Below are positions 11,941 through 23,639 of a stretch of 64,000 bases of DNA, piece after piece; position 1 is the first letter of the stretch; the number at the start of each line of letters is the position of its first letter. The notes under the pieces were generated by a model, which saw nothing but the letters and a program-made list of their open reading frames with translations, made no database searches and was not told the DNA's origin. The translations under genes were made by a program, and so were the position numbers. The stretch comes from Voacanga thouarsii (Eukaryota; Streptophyta; Magnoliopsida; Gentianales; Apocynaceae), in NCBI GenBank assembly GCA_026120185.1, contig JANUWF010001942.1, positions 2,852,001 through 2,916,000 of the forward strand. Reading direction: 5' to 3'.

Positions 11941-13472
11941 TGATGTGTATAGATTTGGGTATAAAAAATCATATAAAAATAAGTATATTCCTAATCAAGT
12001 TTACATTAAAACGTTAAACCCAAATTACATATATGAGCAAGCGTACTCATCATTAACATAGTATAGGGTTCAAACGAGTGTCGATCCTTAAGGAATAAGT
12101 AGACATTAATCACCTTTCTTTTATTGTTTAACCGACTCAATAAAGTGAAAAATAAATAAAAAGAAAAATAAAATAAAATAAAAATATACACACGTCAAGG
12201 ATGTAGAATTATGTAACTTAAACCATTATCTTGACATACATGACCTAAAGTACTTAATCTTTATCATAACTAATTATTCTCTTGGCTTCATGAAGGATAA
12301 TATAGATTCACTTCTTTGTCTAATCCATGAATCCCTATCTTCTAGATAACTTAGCATCACATATCCTGTCTCAACCAATCTTACCCAAAAGATGCATTAA
12401 CCATAGTCCTTGGTTTAATTCCCATTCCTGGTAAATTACACATGAAATTAACCAATAAATCCATATCCTGGCAGACATTAATTAACCCTGAATTACTTTG
12501 TCTCTACTTTTAACCCCTTTATCCAAGCAAGTTAAGAGCTAACAAATATGAAACTAATGAATTAAAACCACCACCAACCCCTTTGTCCAAGCAAGTTAAT
12601 GGAAAGACCCAACCAATTAATCTCGTAATAAGCACAAGTAATCAAATACCAAGAATAACAATCAATTAATCAAAAGATCAAATAACTCTAAAAATCATGA
12701 CTATCTAAAATAATGTCAAATTACAATAAAACAATTAATACATCATTGTCAAGAAAAAGAAAACAAAGTAAAAGAAAACACTCATAGACAAGCCTCATTC
12801 TTCTTCATTTGAAGACCTTCTTGCACAACCCTCCTTGAATTAAAGAATTTCTGATTTGATTTGAGTGGTTTTCTATGATGATAATAAATTCTCTCATTTT
12901 CCCTTGTGTTTTCCATCTATTTATAGGCTTGGGAAGTGCCTAAACTCGTTGGTGTAATGTTCTTGGCCGAGTAGAAGTTGGAAGATACTAAAACTCCATA
13001 GATTACCAAAAACCGCGTAGAAAAAATTAAGCACTGCCTTAACTTCAAGGCACAGCCGGTGCTACCTTGGCTCTCAGAGCTAGCACTGGTTATGTTCTGG
13101 TTCTCCAATTGTTCGCCAATTTTTCCTTGAATTCCGCACAATGTATTCCAGAATACAGCCGGTGCCACCTTGGCTACTGGAGCCAGCGCCGGTTCCACTC
13201 TGTTCTGTCCCGTTTCACCAATTTTTTGTCATCTTGAAGTTCGTGCAAATAGTGCATGGCCGGTGCCGATTTCTCTGTCCCAATCGGCGCTGCCTCTAAT
13301 TTGTTTTGTGACGTTTTTGCTTCGTTTTACCCAAAAATCTAAAATAATGACCAAAATACCTTTCCAAAGGTAAAATCTCAAATATGAAGGAATACGGCTA
13401 GTTATTGAACAAAATGTATTACAAAAGAGCCTCAAATAATTAGAAAAAATATGACTAATTTAGCCCCTATCA
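11941..13472 (-). repeat. 3' LTR of the LARD-like element
   Basis: 1532 bp, TGATAGGGGC to CACATCA on the minus strand. It aligns along its length with 16725-18127 but keeps a block of about 129 bp (roughly 13155-13290) that the other copy lacks. The block carries two further GCCGGTGC-type motifs. The high overall similarity shows the pair came from one insertion. Confidence 0.9.
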
Positions 13473-16040
13473 ATTCCCCCATACTTAGCTCTTTGCTAGT
13501 CCTCAAGCAAAGTATCAAGAACAAGTAGGAAAACACAAGGTTTCATCAATCACTCAATCAATTTCAAAATAACATTTTCAATGGTTTCGTTTTTCAAGAA
13601 CATAAAACACATGCTACTACATCTTTCACAACAAATGCAAGACTTGTGTAGGTGAATAATGACTTAGTAGAACCATCACAATACTTCACAATATTCTCAA
13701 ACCATTGGAAAGAATTTATCTAAAAAAGAATATGCATTTCATAGGATTTCCTTTCATACATTCTTTCTACTAATTCGAGACATATCATGATTCTACTTAG
13801 GTCAAGTAGGACTTTCAAACTTGTAATGTAAGGTTAAAGGTTTGTAATATAGCTTATCAAACGAAGGATATAGGAGAATCAAATATCAAAGAAGCTGAGA
13901 GTTCGCAAAAAAAGGATAAACAAATGAATTAATAATTTCCAACTCTTTTTGCTCTCCTATTCCAAAAATCAATCAAACCATAACATTATTCAGCAATTGC
14001 AACTCCACTCAAGCAAATCCTGCATTTTCTTTTTTTTTCTTCTTTCTTTTCATCAACTCTTCTCTATTTTCCACAAGATCACTCAAATTTTTAGCAATGG
14101 TGTCAAATACTTTATATGAACTCATCTTTTTACAGCTCAATCACCATTTCTCTTGTGATCTTTCTTTTCTTTTTTTTTTTCTTTCAAAAATTTTTCTCTT
14201 CTCTTTTCACTCTTACTACTGCTTTTCTTTTCTTTCTCAATTTCTTTCTTTCCATCTTTTCTAGCAGCTGTGTGTTTTCTTTTTTTTTTCAATCTCTCTT
14301 TTCTTTTTCTTCTCTTTCTAGCTTAATTCACTATTAATACATGACTGAAAGTAACAAGTCATGATCTTTTTCAAGTACTCTCCCTCACATTCTCCTTCAT
14401 GTACTTTCATCCATCAAGAGCATAAAGATTTGAAAAATTATTCAAACTCTCAAAAACAAGCAATAGACAAAGTATTGTGACGGGTTTTAAAGAAAGAAAT
14501 CAACAATTTAGGCTCAAAATAGGCACTAGGGATAATATAACAATAGGTAGGCTTGAAAAGCTCAAACTATCCAAAGAAGGCCTATTATCGTCATCCCTAA
14601 GTTAAATCATGATTGTCTTTCTTATTTCGCCTTGAGAGGTATTCAAGTAAGTTCTAAAATGCTCTATGAATTTTAGTAGAAAAACAGGTTTAAGAACAAT
14701 GCAAAGCATTAGATCAAGAACTACTCCGTCCAAGTGAGTGCAAAAAGTCATGCATAAGCCATAAATGATCTAGAACATATGCTCTATAATTCATTATAAA
14801 GACATGCATTAAAAATACAGCTTGAAATCTCAAAGAAAATCAGAAAAATTTCGAAAAATATGCTCTCAAATAAGGATCCAAAGAAGAATTTTGAGAAGAT
14901 TATAGAAGAATCGAGAAGATTATGAAGAATGAATAATAGAAGAATTCTCAATATAACCACTCTCCCACACTTAAACTAGACATTGCCCTCAATGGCCAAA
15001 TAAATAGAACAAGAAAATAGTGCCATGGGACCAAAAATAAAGGGGAAAAGAGAAGAAAGACAATACTTCCATACTTTGTGCCCAAAATAAAATTATTTCT
15101 CAATTTCAAAATATTTCAAAGTAGCATAATACTAAGAAAGCACAAAGATAATTGATAAAAACTTGGATAAAGTATATCACCAAACCACTCCCTCACACTT
15201 AAACTGGACCATGTCCTCATTGTCAACATAATAAACACAAGAAAGCATCTCCAAAGGGACTAAAAATAATAATGCTCCAATAGGTATCCAAACTTGAGGT
15301 AAAGAAAAGGGCTTGTCCAAGAGGACTTTATTCTTGTAAAATAAAACACAAATAAAAGCACAAGGTAAATAATAATAAAATAAAAACATATCTAAATAAA
15401 AGAAAACAAACTAAAGAAAAATACTAAAATAAAAAAAATAAAAAGACAACAAAACTCTTGACACTCATCATACTTCTTCATCAATCCTTTTGGAAAAGAG
15501 ATTAAGGCTCCAAGTAAGCATAATGAATGTAAAAAGAATGGAGGATTTTGAAAAATGGAAGGTTCATGAAAACGATTTGTCTCAGCAAAGCAAAACACAT
15601 AAACCCCATTCTCTAACATTCCTTTAGACACATAAATATCTTTTTCAACATATGAGTGCACAGGGTATCTAATGGATGCATCAACTTTGAAATCACCAAT
15701 TAACCCTTCAAAAGAAGTTTTTTTTTTTTTTTACAATTTAAAATGCCCCTTTAAACTTAGTATTTAAGTTCGTAAAGATGAGATTAGGAAATCCTTACTT
15801 TTCAATGCTTCTACAAATACCAAATTACCTCCCTGAGATTGGGGTGAAGGGTAGAATTTGTCAACATCCTCAAAGGGTTTCTTAGAATGAATAATAAATC
15901 CAACTTCTTGAGTTATGTTGAACTCCATACATCATCATTGGGACTATTGTTCTCCAAGAAGTGAGAAGAGCCTAAGAAATCATGTGACAAACAAATATTA
16001 GCATTATGAGCACATAGAGTATAATCAAATACCTCTCTTG

Positions 16041-16316
16041 TCACATCATGCAATTGTCCCTTATAGTTGCTCTTTTTGTTCCATGGTCCATTGTACGGGC
16101 TAGCATGAACTCATGAGTCTCCTCAACAATCTTAACTAATTGTTTCCTTTGATCGCACAAACGTTGGAAAGCTTCTTCATGCCACTGAATAGATGAATTT
16201 GTATTGGCAACAAAAGAATTCACTAATGTTATTAATGACGTCTCACTAAGAACATCAATGCAAGCTTGTAATCTTGCCAATCTAGCATCTTGTAACTCCT
16301 TTGATTTTGTGCCCAA
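16041..16316 (-). CDS. Unknown 91-residue open frame in the LARD-like element
   Basis: This minus-strand frame starts with ATG and lies about 390 bp downstream of the primer site, where gag would begin in an autonomous element. The product is mixed in composition, with a helix-like stretch around WHEEAFQRLCDQRKQLVKIVEETHEF, unlike the low-complexity frames around it. I recognise no family. It could be a remnant of gag or of a partner-specific coding region, or a chance frame. Confidence 0.25.
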   Translation of the reverse strand: MGTKSKELQDARLARLQACIDVLSETSLITLVNSFVANTNSSIQWHEEAFQRLCDQRKQLVKIVEETHEFMLARTMDHGTKRATIRDNCMM

Positions 16317-16701
16317 AAATAGTTGTCCATGATGATATCAACCTCGCACAAAAAAAAATGAAAAATAAATAAAAATAATAGAAAAGCAAAGAAAAGAAAA
16401 AAAAACAAAAAGGTAAAAGCAAAGAATAGAAAAAATAAAGAAAACACACACACATTGGATATATTCACAAGCAACCTAAACAATAAAGTCAGTAGTATTT
16501 ATAATACAACATGAAGTATTTTAGTCAATTAAGTCAAAGTTAGTAAGTTAGATTACAAAGGTATACAGAAGATACATAGGATACAAAAAATAGTACCTTT
16601 TTGTGAAAAGAACAATTGTACATAATTACATATTCACATATTTACCTATTTACATATTGACATGGTTAAATCAACAAAATCAAAGCTTTCATGCTATTGT
16701 T

Positions 16702-16718
16702 CCACGGCAACGGCGCTA
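16702..16718 (-). promoter_or_regulatory. tRNA-Asp primer binding site of the LARD-like element
   Basis: On the minus strand the site reads AGCGCCGTTGCCGTGG, a few bases inside the LTR end. The tRNA-Asp 3' end would pair with TGGCGCCGTTGCCGGGG; two substitutions are visible. This site fixes the element's orientation. Confidence 0.85.
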
Positions 16719-16724
16719 AAAACT

Positions 16725-18127
16725 TGATGTGTATAGATTTAGGTATAAAAAATCATATAAAAATAAGTATATTTCCAATCAAGTTTACATTAAAACGTTA
16801 AACCCAACTTACACGTATGAGCAAGCGTACTCATCATTAACATAGCATAGGGTTCAAACGAGTGTCGATTCTCAACGAATAAGTAGACATTAATCACATT
16901 TCTTTCATTGTTTAACTGACTCAATAAAGTGAAAAATAAATAAAAATAAAAATAAAAGAAAACAAAAATATACACATGTCAAGAATGTAGAACTATGTAA
17001 CTTAAACCATTATCTTGACATATATGACCTAAAGTACTTAATCTTTATCATAACTAATTATTCTCTTGGCTTCATGAAGGATAATATAGATTCACTTCTT
17101 TGTCCAATCCATGAATCCCTATCTTCTAAGTAACTTAGCATCACATATCATATCTCAACCAGTCTTACCCAAAAGATGCATTAACCATAATCCTTGATTT
17201 AATTCCCATGCCTGGTAAATTACACATGAAATTAACCAATGAATCCATATCCTGGCAGACATTAATTAACCTTGAATTACTTTGTCCCTACTCTTAACCC
17301 CTTTATCCAAGCAAGTTAAGAGCTAACAAATATGAAACTAATGAATTAAAACCACCACCAACCCCTTTGTCCAAGCAAGTTAATGGAAAGACCCAACCAA
17401 TTAATCTCGTAATAAGCACAAGTAATCAAATACCAAGAATAACAATCAATTAATCAAAAGATCAAATAACTCTAAAAATCATGACCATCTAAAATAATGT
17501 CAAATTACAATAAAACAATTAATACATTATTGTCAAGAAAAAGAAAACAAAGTAAAAGAAAACACTCATAGACAAGCCTCATTCTTCTTCATTTGAAGAC
17601 CTTCTTGCACAACCCTTCTTGAATTGAAGAATTCCTCATTTGATTTGAGTGATTTTCTATGATGATCAATGAATTCTCCCATTTTTTCTTGTATTTTTCA
17701 TCTATTTATAGGCTTGGGAAGTGGCTAAACTCGTTGGTGTAATGTTCTTGGCCGAGTAAAAGTTGAAAGATACTAAAACTCCACAGATTACCAAAAACCA
17801 CGTAGAAAAAATCAAGCACCGCCTTAACTTCAGGGCACAGCCGGCGCCGCCTTAGCTCTCGGAGCTGGTGCCGGCTGTGTTCTGGTTCTCCAATTATTTG
17901 CCGATTTTCTTTGAATTTTGCACAATGTATTCTAGAATGCACGCTGCCTCTAATCTGTTTCGTGACATTTTTGCTTTGTTTTACCCGAAAAATCTAAAAT
18001 AATGACCAAAATACATTTCTAATGGTAAAATCTCAAATATGAAGGAATATGGCTAATTATTGAACAAAATGTATCACAAAAGAGCCTCAAATAACTAGAA
18101 AAAATATGACTAATTTAACTCCTATAA
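16725..18127 (-). repeat. 5' LTR of the LARD-like element
   Basis: 1403 bp, the partner of 11941-13472. It is shorter by about 129 bp because of a deletion near 17940 (GAATGCA joined to CGCTGCC). Its outer end reads CCTATAA where the other copy has CCTATCA, so the terminal CA was mutated after insertion. Confidence 0.9.
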
Positions 18128-18132
18128 AAGAG

Positions 18133-18345
18133 AAGTTCTTATGGCCAAATTATAATTAGTTATAATTTATGGGCCAAATAGTAATTGTGAGAACTTGATG
18201 TTTCCAATTACAATTTGGGAATTCTAATTGTTTTAGAATTCTCAATTTTTGGTAATATTTTCGTGATATATAGGATATGCATGAAATTCCCAAGGTGTGA
18301 GACATATGAAATAGCTTCCAAAAACCTTCTTCTTCTTCTTCTTCT

Positions 18346-18392
<47 letters not shown>

Positions 18393-18742
18393 GGTTCTTG
18401 AGCAACCAAGAAAAACCCTAGCCGCCATCTTGTTCATGCTAGCACATAAACATCTTGATGCTTGACTGTGATCCTCCGTGTGGATTTCTGTTAGAGATAA
18501 TCACACACTATGATTATTGTGGTTGGACGTTCAATTCTCGTGGTGTTTGATCAAGAGGATTGCTGGATCACACCTCAACTTGAAAAAGAAAATTTTTGTT
18601 ATTCAGACGATCATAGAAAGGTAAAAAGCTATTACCTTTGTTCTCTTTATGTCTTGTTTTCCACATATATGCGGATCCAGGGGTGGTATCTCATTCTTAT
18701 TTTTTTGTTGCGCCATATATGATATGTGAGAGATATCCAACA
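18133..18742 (+). mobile_element. Copia A 3' LTR, right part
   Basis: This continues the LTR interrupted at 11940. AAGTTCTTATGGCCAAATTA aligns with the B LTR at about 30720 and 52204. It ends GAGAGATATCCAACA, parallel to the GAATTCTAACA ends in B. A pyrimidine simple repeat and CCCTAGCCGCCAT follow the same order as in B, where AACCCTAGC also occurs. The next base begins family-2 LTR sequence. Confidence 0.8.
18326..18390. repeat. (CTT)n(TC)n compound microsatellite
   Basis: About eight CTT units run directly into about twenty TC units within the copia A LTR. Both B LTRs lack this tract at the equivalent place, so it expanded in A after the copies separated. Open frames made of RE or LS repeats come from this tract only. 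Confidence 0.95.
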
Positions 18743-20035
18743 ATATCACCCCTTGAGACTATTCAAATGATCTAAAAATCCAGGGTCCTGAGGAACATGA
18801 CTTGGATGTTTACTTTAGGGTAGCTCCCTTAGAAAGTGAAAATATTCTAGAAAGTCGTGTACAATTAGACTAGAAGTTTAAGAATAGTAAATGTCATTTA
18901 GAGAGGTGTTAGTACACTCCTCCTCTCTAAATGTATGGCGTTATGTAGAGGGATATATTTGTCATAACACCTGTAGGTCAGAGACATTGCTTACACAACA
19001 TTATCCTTGGGGTTAATATTTTCTTATGGTAATTTAGAAAATATTTTTTAAAATACAAAATACAAGTATTTCTATAGCATGGTTATTTTGGTCATTTTAG
19101 TAGCTAAGGCGATATGTCTTTTAGTCCTTGTAATAGCCCATAAGCCTTGGTGGATTTGGGTTCAGGAATTGGTTTTGGTTATGATGAGCTTTATTTTATT
19201 CAAGTAGCCTAATTCATTTATTAGGCTAGAATAAAATAAAAAGGCCTAAAGAAAGAATTATCTATTGGCCTAGTTTAGTTGGTCAATTAATTATTCAGGG
19301 CTTGAGCCCTGAATGAATAATTAAGGTTGGCCTAGTCTGAATTAGATAAAAGGCCTGAGAAAATGTTTTGGTCCATTTTGGGTTAATTAATTAATTACCT
19401 GCTAGGTTTTGATTAATCCTAGTCCAATTAATTAATTTTGGCTGGCCCAATAATTTGGACCGAAGGTCCATGTTTTAATCCTAGCCTAATTAGGATTAAA
19501 TAGGTATGGGTCTTTAGGCGGTTAGCTTAGGCTTTTGAATTTCCAAAAAAGCTATCAGCAGATATCTTTGGATAGCTCGAGAGTTGATTTAGACCATTAG
19601 GATTCATATACCTAAGAAAAATTCTAACTGGTATTAACATGGTGATTTAAAAAAAAAAAAAATACTCTAGCTGTAAAAACTCTCAGTATCTTTCTCAATT
19701 CTACTCTCTAATAGAATGGAGAGGAGACGATCTTTATCTAATGATTGCTCTGTAGCAATTAGTCAGAGAAGAGAAGACTAGATTCCTTATTCTTTTGGTT
19801 TTCATCGACTAGTTAGGCGGTGGTCATATTATGGATGATTAGAAGCTTGGCGTGAATGAGATGAAGCAGGAGAATCGCAAGACTCAAACCTAAGGTTTCA
19901 GTGCAACTAGTAGTTCCAGAAAAGAACGTCCCTGCATAGTCTAAACAATCAAAGCTTCCTCCTAAACACAGAGGTAACAAATTTTTGAAAAGCTTCCATT
20001 GCTAATCTTGTTGTCTCTATATGTTTGTTTGTTGG
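18743..20035 (+). mobile_element. Fragment of a family-2 copia LTR (3' two-thirds)
   Basis: From ATATCACCCCTTGAG onward the sequence follows the C LTR from about 57026 (ATATCGTCCCTTATG) through GGGTAGCTCCCTT, TTAGAGAGGTGTTAGTACAC, GGTCATTTTAGTAGCTAAG and TTAATTATTCAGGGC in the same order. The first roughly 590 bp of the LTR and any coding region are absent. The right edge near 20035 is set only by loss of similarity. Copia A may have inserted into this LTR before the left half was deleted. Confidence 0.7.
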
Positions 20036-20384
20036 GTTAAACCTTCATTAGCCATTATAGCCTACGCCGGTCTACTACTTAGATTGACAGACTTTTAGAA
20101 TTCAGCTAGCGCCGGTTCAGCTTCCATAACCAGCCCTGGTTTTCACTCTATAGGTTTCCTCTAAGCTTAAAATAGTATTCCAACTCCCTTTCTTACTTTC
20201 CTTTGTTTTCCTCCTTATTAGCCATTCAGATAGTAATCTAATTATGTTCTTGGTAGCCTTTTAATGTCATTTACAGTCCATTCCATTTCAAGTGATCTTC
20301 CATGTAGCATCAAAGGGAGAAAACTCACTCACATTATACTCATCCTAGAGGTCTGTTGTACATATTAGAGCGTTGGAAATAGTA
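20036..20384. other. Unassigned sequence between two LTR pieces
   Basis: No coding motif is recognised. The stretch contains GCTAGCGCCGGTTCAGC and CTACGCCGGTCTAC, resembling the GCCGGYGC-type motifs in the LARD-like LTR and in the LTR that follows. It may be an internal or LTR remnant of a related gypsy-type element. Confidence 0.4.
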
Positions 20385-21734
20385 ATGACAAACACACACA
20401 AAAATTAATTTTTAAATTAAAATGTCAAAATACTCAAAATTCACAATTGAGTAAGTATACTAAGCGTGTAGTATAGAGTTTAATGGCAAGTATCGAAGAT
20501 TTCAAGGAAAGGATAAATGTACCACTACCAACTTTTCTTCTATTGTTTAGCCTAATTAAATTAAAGGAATGAACTATCTACAATGGACAAACCTAGAGAA
20601 TAAACATCACCTCACGAGATTGGCCATAAGAAAATCAATGATGAAAAATAGAGCATAAGATATGCACTTGTCAAGAATCCCCTAAAATTACCTAAGTACC
20701 AAACTAAATCCAAGATAGCTAAATTCTAATTCTAATACTGGAGAGATCACAAATGCAAAACCCACTCTCTCTTGAGATATGAATTTCCTATTCTTAGGCT
20801 AATTAAAGGATATCTCCACTTCCCTAATTGAACTTAAGAAGCATTAAGTGCAAAACCCCCAAAATTCTGGAAGAATTCGATACCCTTGTCTCTAGGTGAT
20901 ATCAAATTTCCAATGATTACCAAGTTTTAATCCCTCAATTCCTTTTTTAAGTTCATCAAGAGAAACACAAACATTGAATCCAATTGATTGGAACCTAACT
21001 TCTAATGCCATCTCTCGAATTCATTAGAAAAGAGTAACCCAAATAATGAATCAAACACAATAAGATCAAGTAATCATTCAATAGAAATTGAAATCCAACA
21101 AATCAATAGTAGATTTAATATATTAAGTAATTAGGGTTCAATTCTTCAAGAACAATTAAAGTATTTAAATACAATGCTAAGTGAAAAATAAAGAAAAGAG
21201 AGAGAATAAAACTTATAGACAAACTTACTTCTTCATCTTTTCCCAGCCTTTCTTGAGCAACCCTCTATTCTTCATCTTCAATCTCCTCTCTTGTGTATGA
21301 GTAATTTTCTCCAAAGTTCACCACTTATTGTCTTATAAGGTTCTATTTATAGGGCTTGGAAAGCACTAAAAATCTCTTAAAATCATATCTACATTTCTGT
21401 TCTATGAACTTGCATGGCACCATCGGAGGTGATTGACATGGCACTCTTCACTCTTAGTATACTTGCACGGCACTGTTGGAGTTGATCTGCACGATGCCGT
21501 ACACTCTCAGCATCTATTTGTAGAGCCTACCCAGCCATGGCTTTTTTTTTTTTTTTGTCTTCTTCTTCTCTTTCCTTTTTCTTCAATTTTCATCAATTTT
21601 CATCCTTTTCTTCATTCAATCCTTATTTATTTAATCCTACACAAAATAATATAAAATTGTGAGAATGAGTAATTATTTAAACATTATTTTACAATAATTT
21701 ATATAGAAAATAAGTGCATAATGAGCACTTATCA
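20385..21734 (-). mobile_element. Isolated gypsy-type LTR (about 1.35 kb)
   Basis: On the minus strand it starts TGATAAGTGCTCATTATGCA and ends GTGTTTGTCA, with TG...CA termini. Its arrangement parallels the LARD-like LTR: a TTCTATTGTTTAGCC-type stretch near one end, a cluster of small tandem motifs around GCACGGCAC, and a CTTCTTCATCTT tract. It lies just downstream of a gypsy integrase, interrupting it. The flanks (AGTAA and AGGTC) do not match, so no target duplication supports a simple insertion; the left flank was probably lost. Confidence 0.6.
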
Positions 21735-22093
21735 AGGTCTCTCTCGTATGCATTATCACCATATTACTCCAAAACTTCGAATAGTCCATCTCCACATGGG
21801 TTAAGCTTTGATTTCCTAAGCATGGGAAACCTTTATTTATATAGATGCACCAAAACTCAATCACTTGGTTTGAAGATCACTTTCCTCCTTCCTTGATCGC
21901 ATTTGAATGCAAGATTGTCATTGCGCTTTTCTATAATGGCTTTGATCTTCTCATGCAATAATTTAACCATCTTTGCTTTGTGTTTGCCATCAAGATTTAA
22001 TCTCTTATCTGTGGGCAAAGGAATCATATCTAAAGGGGTTAGTGGATTGATACCATAGATAATTTGTAATAGAGAGAAAGAAGTAGCAGAATG
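21735..22093 (-). pseudogene. Ty3/gypsy integrase C-terminal fragment
   Basis: The minus-strand frame reads THSATSFSLLQIIYGINPLTPLDMIPLP, then LDGKHKAKMVKLLHEKI and GRRKVIFKPSD, then (with stops) RFPMLRKSKLNPCGDGLFEVLE and DNAYE. This is the end of the integrase core and the following GPY/F-like region of plant gypsy elements. In-frame stops disrupt it (after KPSD and in the RFP region). The preceding catalytic part lies at 26617-27004, across the hAT insertion. It is cut at 21735 by an LTR, so the C-terminal end, any chromodomain and the 3' LTR are missing. Confidence 0.85.
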
Positions 22094-22762
22094 GGTAGTG
22101 CTAGAGCTACTCATGGAACTGGAGAATAACTAAATCGATCCAAATAATCGGATTAAAAAGAATCAGAATTGAAAAAATCGTTGACTTTTGACTTTTTTTG
22201 AATTGAACTGTCTTGAAATTTTTTATGTAATATCCAAACTGAAAACCGTCCCGAATCGTCTCAAATTGTACAGAACTGAAGAACTAAAACTAGAGCCGAA
22301 TATATATAGTCATGTAAACATATGTATTTAAAAAGAAAGATATGATATTCCAAATTTTTCCTAATGAGTAAAATATTAGAAATAATAGAATTAATTCTAA
22401 TTTTTTCTTAATGATAAAAAAATTAAGATTTATGACTAATAACATTAGAATTGATTATCTTATGTTTAATTTTTTCAAAAGTATCCTGAATTTATTTAAA
22501 TAATATTTCTTATTTATCTAACTGTGTTTTAAGTTTTAATATGTATATGTAGATTATATATTCCACATATATATTTAATTTAAAATATAATAAATTAATG
22601 TAATTCAAAATTATAACTATATAAGAAAGAAAGAATGATGTAAAATAATATTGCACAAAATATTTTTATACTATTTGCATATAGAAAATTAATCTTTAAA
22701 TTACTATTTTATTGAACAAAATGAAATTCATCATCTTAGTATATTCTAATATATATAACCTC

Positions 22763-22925
22763 TATGTATGTATGTATGTATGTATGTATGTATGTATGTA
22801 TGTATGTATGTATGTATGTATGTATGTATGTATGTATGTATGTATGTATGTATGTATGTATGTATGTATGTATGTATGTATGTATGTATGTATGTATGTA
22901 TGTATGTATGTATGTATGTATGTAT
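22763..22925. repeat. (TATG)n microsatellite, about 40 units
   Basis: An uninterrupted tetranucleotide run of 163 bp with no visible impure unit, which suggests recent expansion. It lies in the left outer part of the hAT-like element. Open frames of YVCM and IHTY repeats on either strand come from this run. Confidence 0.97.
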
Positions 22926-23639
22926 CACAAAATATAAGTACATATAATTAGTATATAAAAATAATATGTATGTATATTAAAAGTATCTATATTTATAAAA
23001 TAATTGATTATAAAAATTATTTATATTTATAATAGAGAGTGTGTGGGCATTGTCAGCAATCAGACACATAATAGGGTGCAGTGCTTGTAGTCATCTAAAG
23101 ACCATGATAGGCGAAAACAATTCTTACTCTATTGAATTATAGATTCTTATGTGAGGCAACAATATACCTATATCAATAATTTGTCATTTTAACACCATAC
23201 TAGATGATAATTAATATGGTGATTAAGATGATAAGTTACTTTAAACTTTGTATTTTTCTTTAATATTCTAAACATTACAATATTTTTTAAAAATTTAAGT
23301 TGTATTAACAATATTATTCTAATACTACCTATATTTTATTTATTCTTATTTTTCCTAATAGTCTAAACATTATATTTTCTAATTTTTTAAATAATTTAAC
23401 TAAGAGTATTTTAGATAATTTTGTTCATAAAACACATTGTTCTTAGAACTTTTAATTATTGCATATATATTTAGAAAGGCATTTATATTAAAATAGTTTC
23501 ATTAAGAAAAGTGGTGCACATTAGCATTGGCATTGTAACCTTTGAGTTACACTCACCAATCTATTCTTGAGCTGACTTTCGTTATTTAAATTATTTTTAG
23601 ATTAAGTTTATATTGATTTTTTAAATGTTAGAATATTTT

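Larger units (their letters stand above)
13473..16724 (-). other. Interior of the LARD-like element
   Basis: No protease, RT, integrase or RNase H motif is visible in any frame. It begins (minus strand) with the primer site at 16702-16718 and ends with the polypurine tract at 13473-13485. A pyrimidine-rich plus-strand tract lies at about 14028-14330; the FFFF/SSSS-rich open frame there is a compositional artefact. Two half-copies of a sequence around CTCYCACACTTAAACTRGAC (14965 and 15190) form a local direct repeat. One possible short reading frame lies at 16041-16316. Confidence 0.75.
11941..18127 (-). mobile_element. Non-autonomous gypsy-type LTR element (LARD-like), target duplication AAGAG
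   Basis: Two direct LTRs (11941-13472 and 16725-18127) flank a 3.25-kb interior without gag-pol. The element is bracketed by AAGAG at 11936-11940 and 18128-18132. Read on the minus strand, the LTR starts TGATAGGGGC and ends CACATCA. Immediately after the 16725 LTR end comes GCGCCGTTGCCGTGG, complementary with one mismatch to the 3' end of plant tRNA-Asp. Before the other LTR lies AGTATGGGGGAAT as polypurine tract. The layout matches large retrotransposon derivatives that depend on proteins of an autonomous partner. The tRNA-Asp primer points to the gypsy side (Athila/Tat-like elements use it); that lineage is an inference. Confidence 0.88.
5880..18742 (+). mobile_element. Copia element A (family 1), 5'-truncated, carrying a nested LTR element
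   Basis: The element comprises a leader (about 5880-7040), a broken gag-pol region (7041-10764), a short purine tract and a 3' LTR that starts at 10785 and ends at 18742. A 6.2-kb element at 11941-18127 interrupts this LTR. The leader, coding region and LTR align by eye with copia element B at 44837-52764, so A and B are one family. No 5' LTR or primer site exists here: the leader joins gypsy sequence directly, so the 5' end was lost by deletion or recombination. Without a left LTR no target duplication can be checked. Confidence 0.85.

Noticed and set aside
14116..14337. Phenylalanine-rich 73-residue frame resembling a membrane protein
   Set aside because: It is a pyrimidine-rich tract in a non-coding retroelement interior, with no conserved feature.
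18156..18437. Arginine/glutamate- and leucine/serine-rich open frames
   Set aside because: They come from the (CTT)n(TC)n tract in the copia A LTR.
20380..21739. Target duplication for the LTR at 20385-21734
   Set aside because: The flanks AGTAA and AGGTC do not match, so I do not call it a clean solo LTR insertion.
22712..22951. Open frames of YVCM and IHTY repeats on both strands
   Set aside because: They are translations of the (TATG)n microsatellite.
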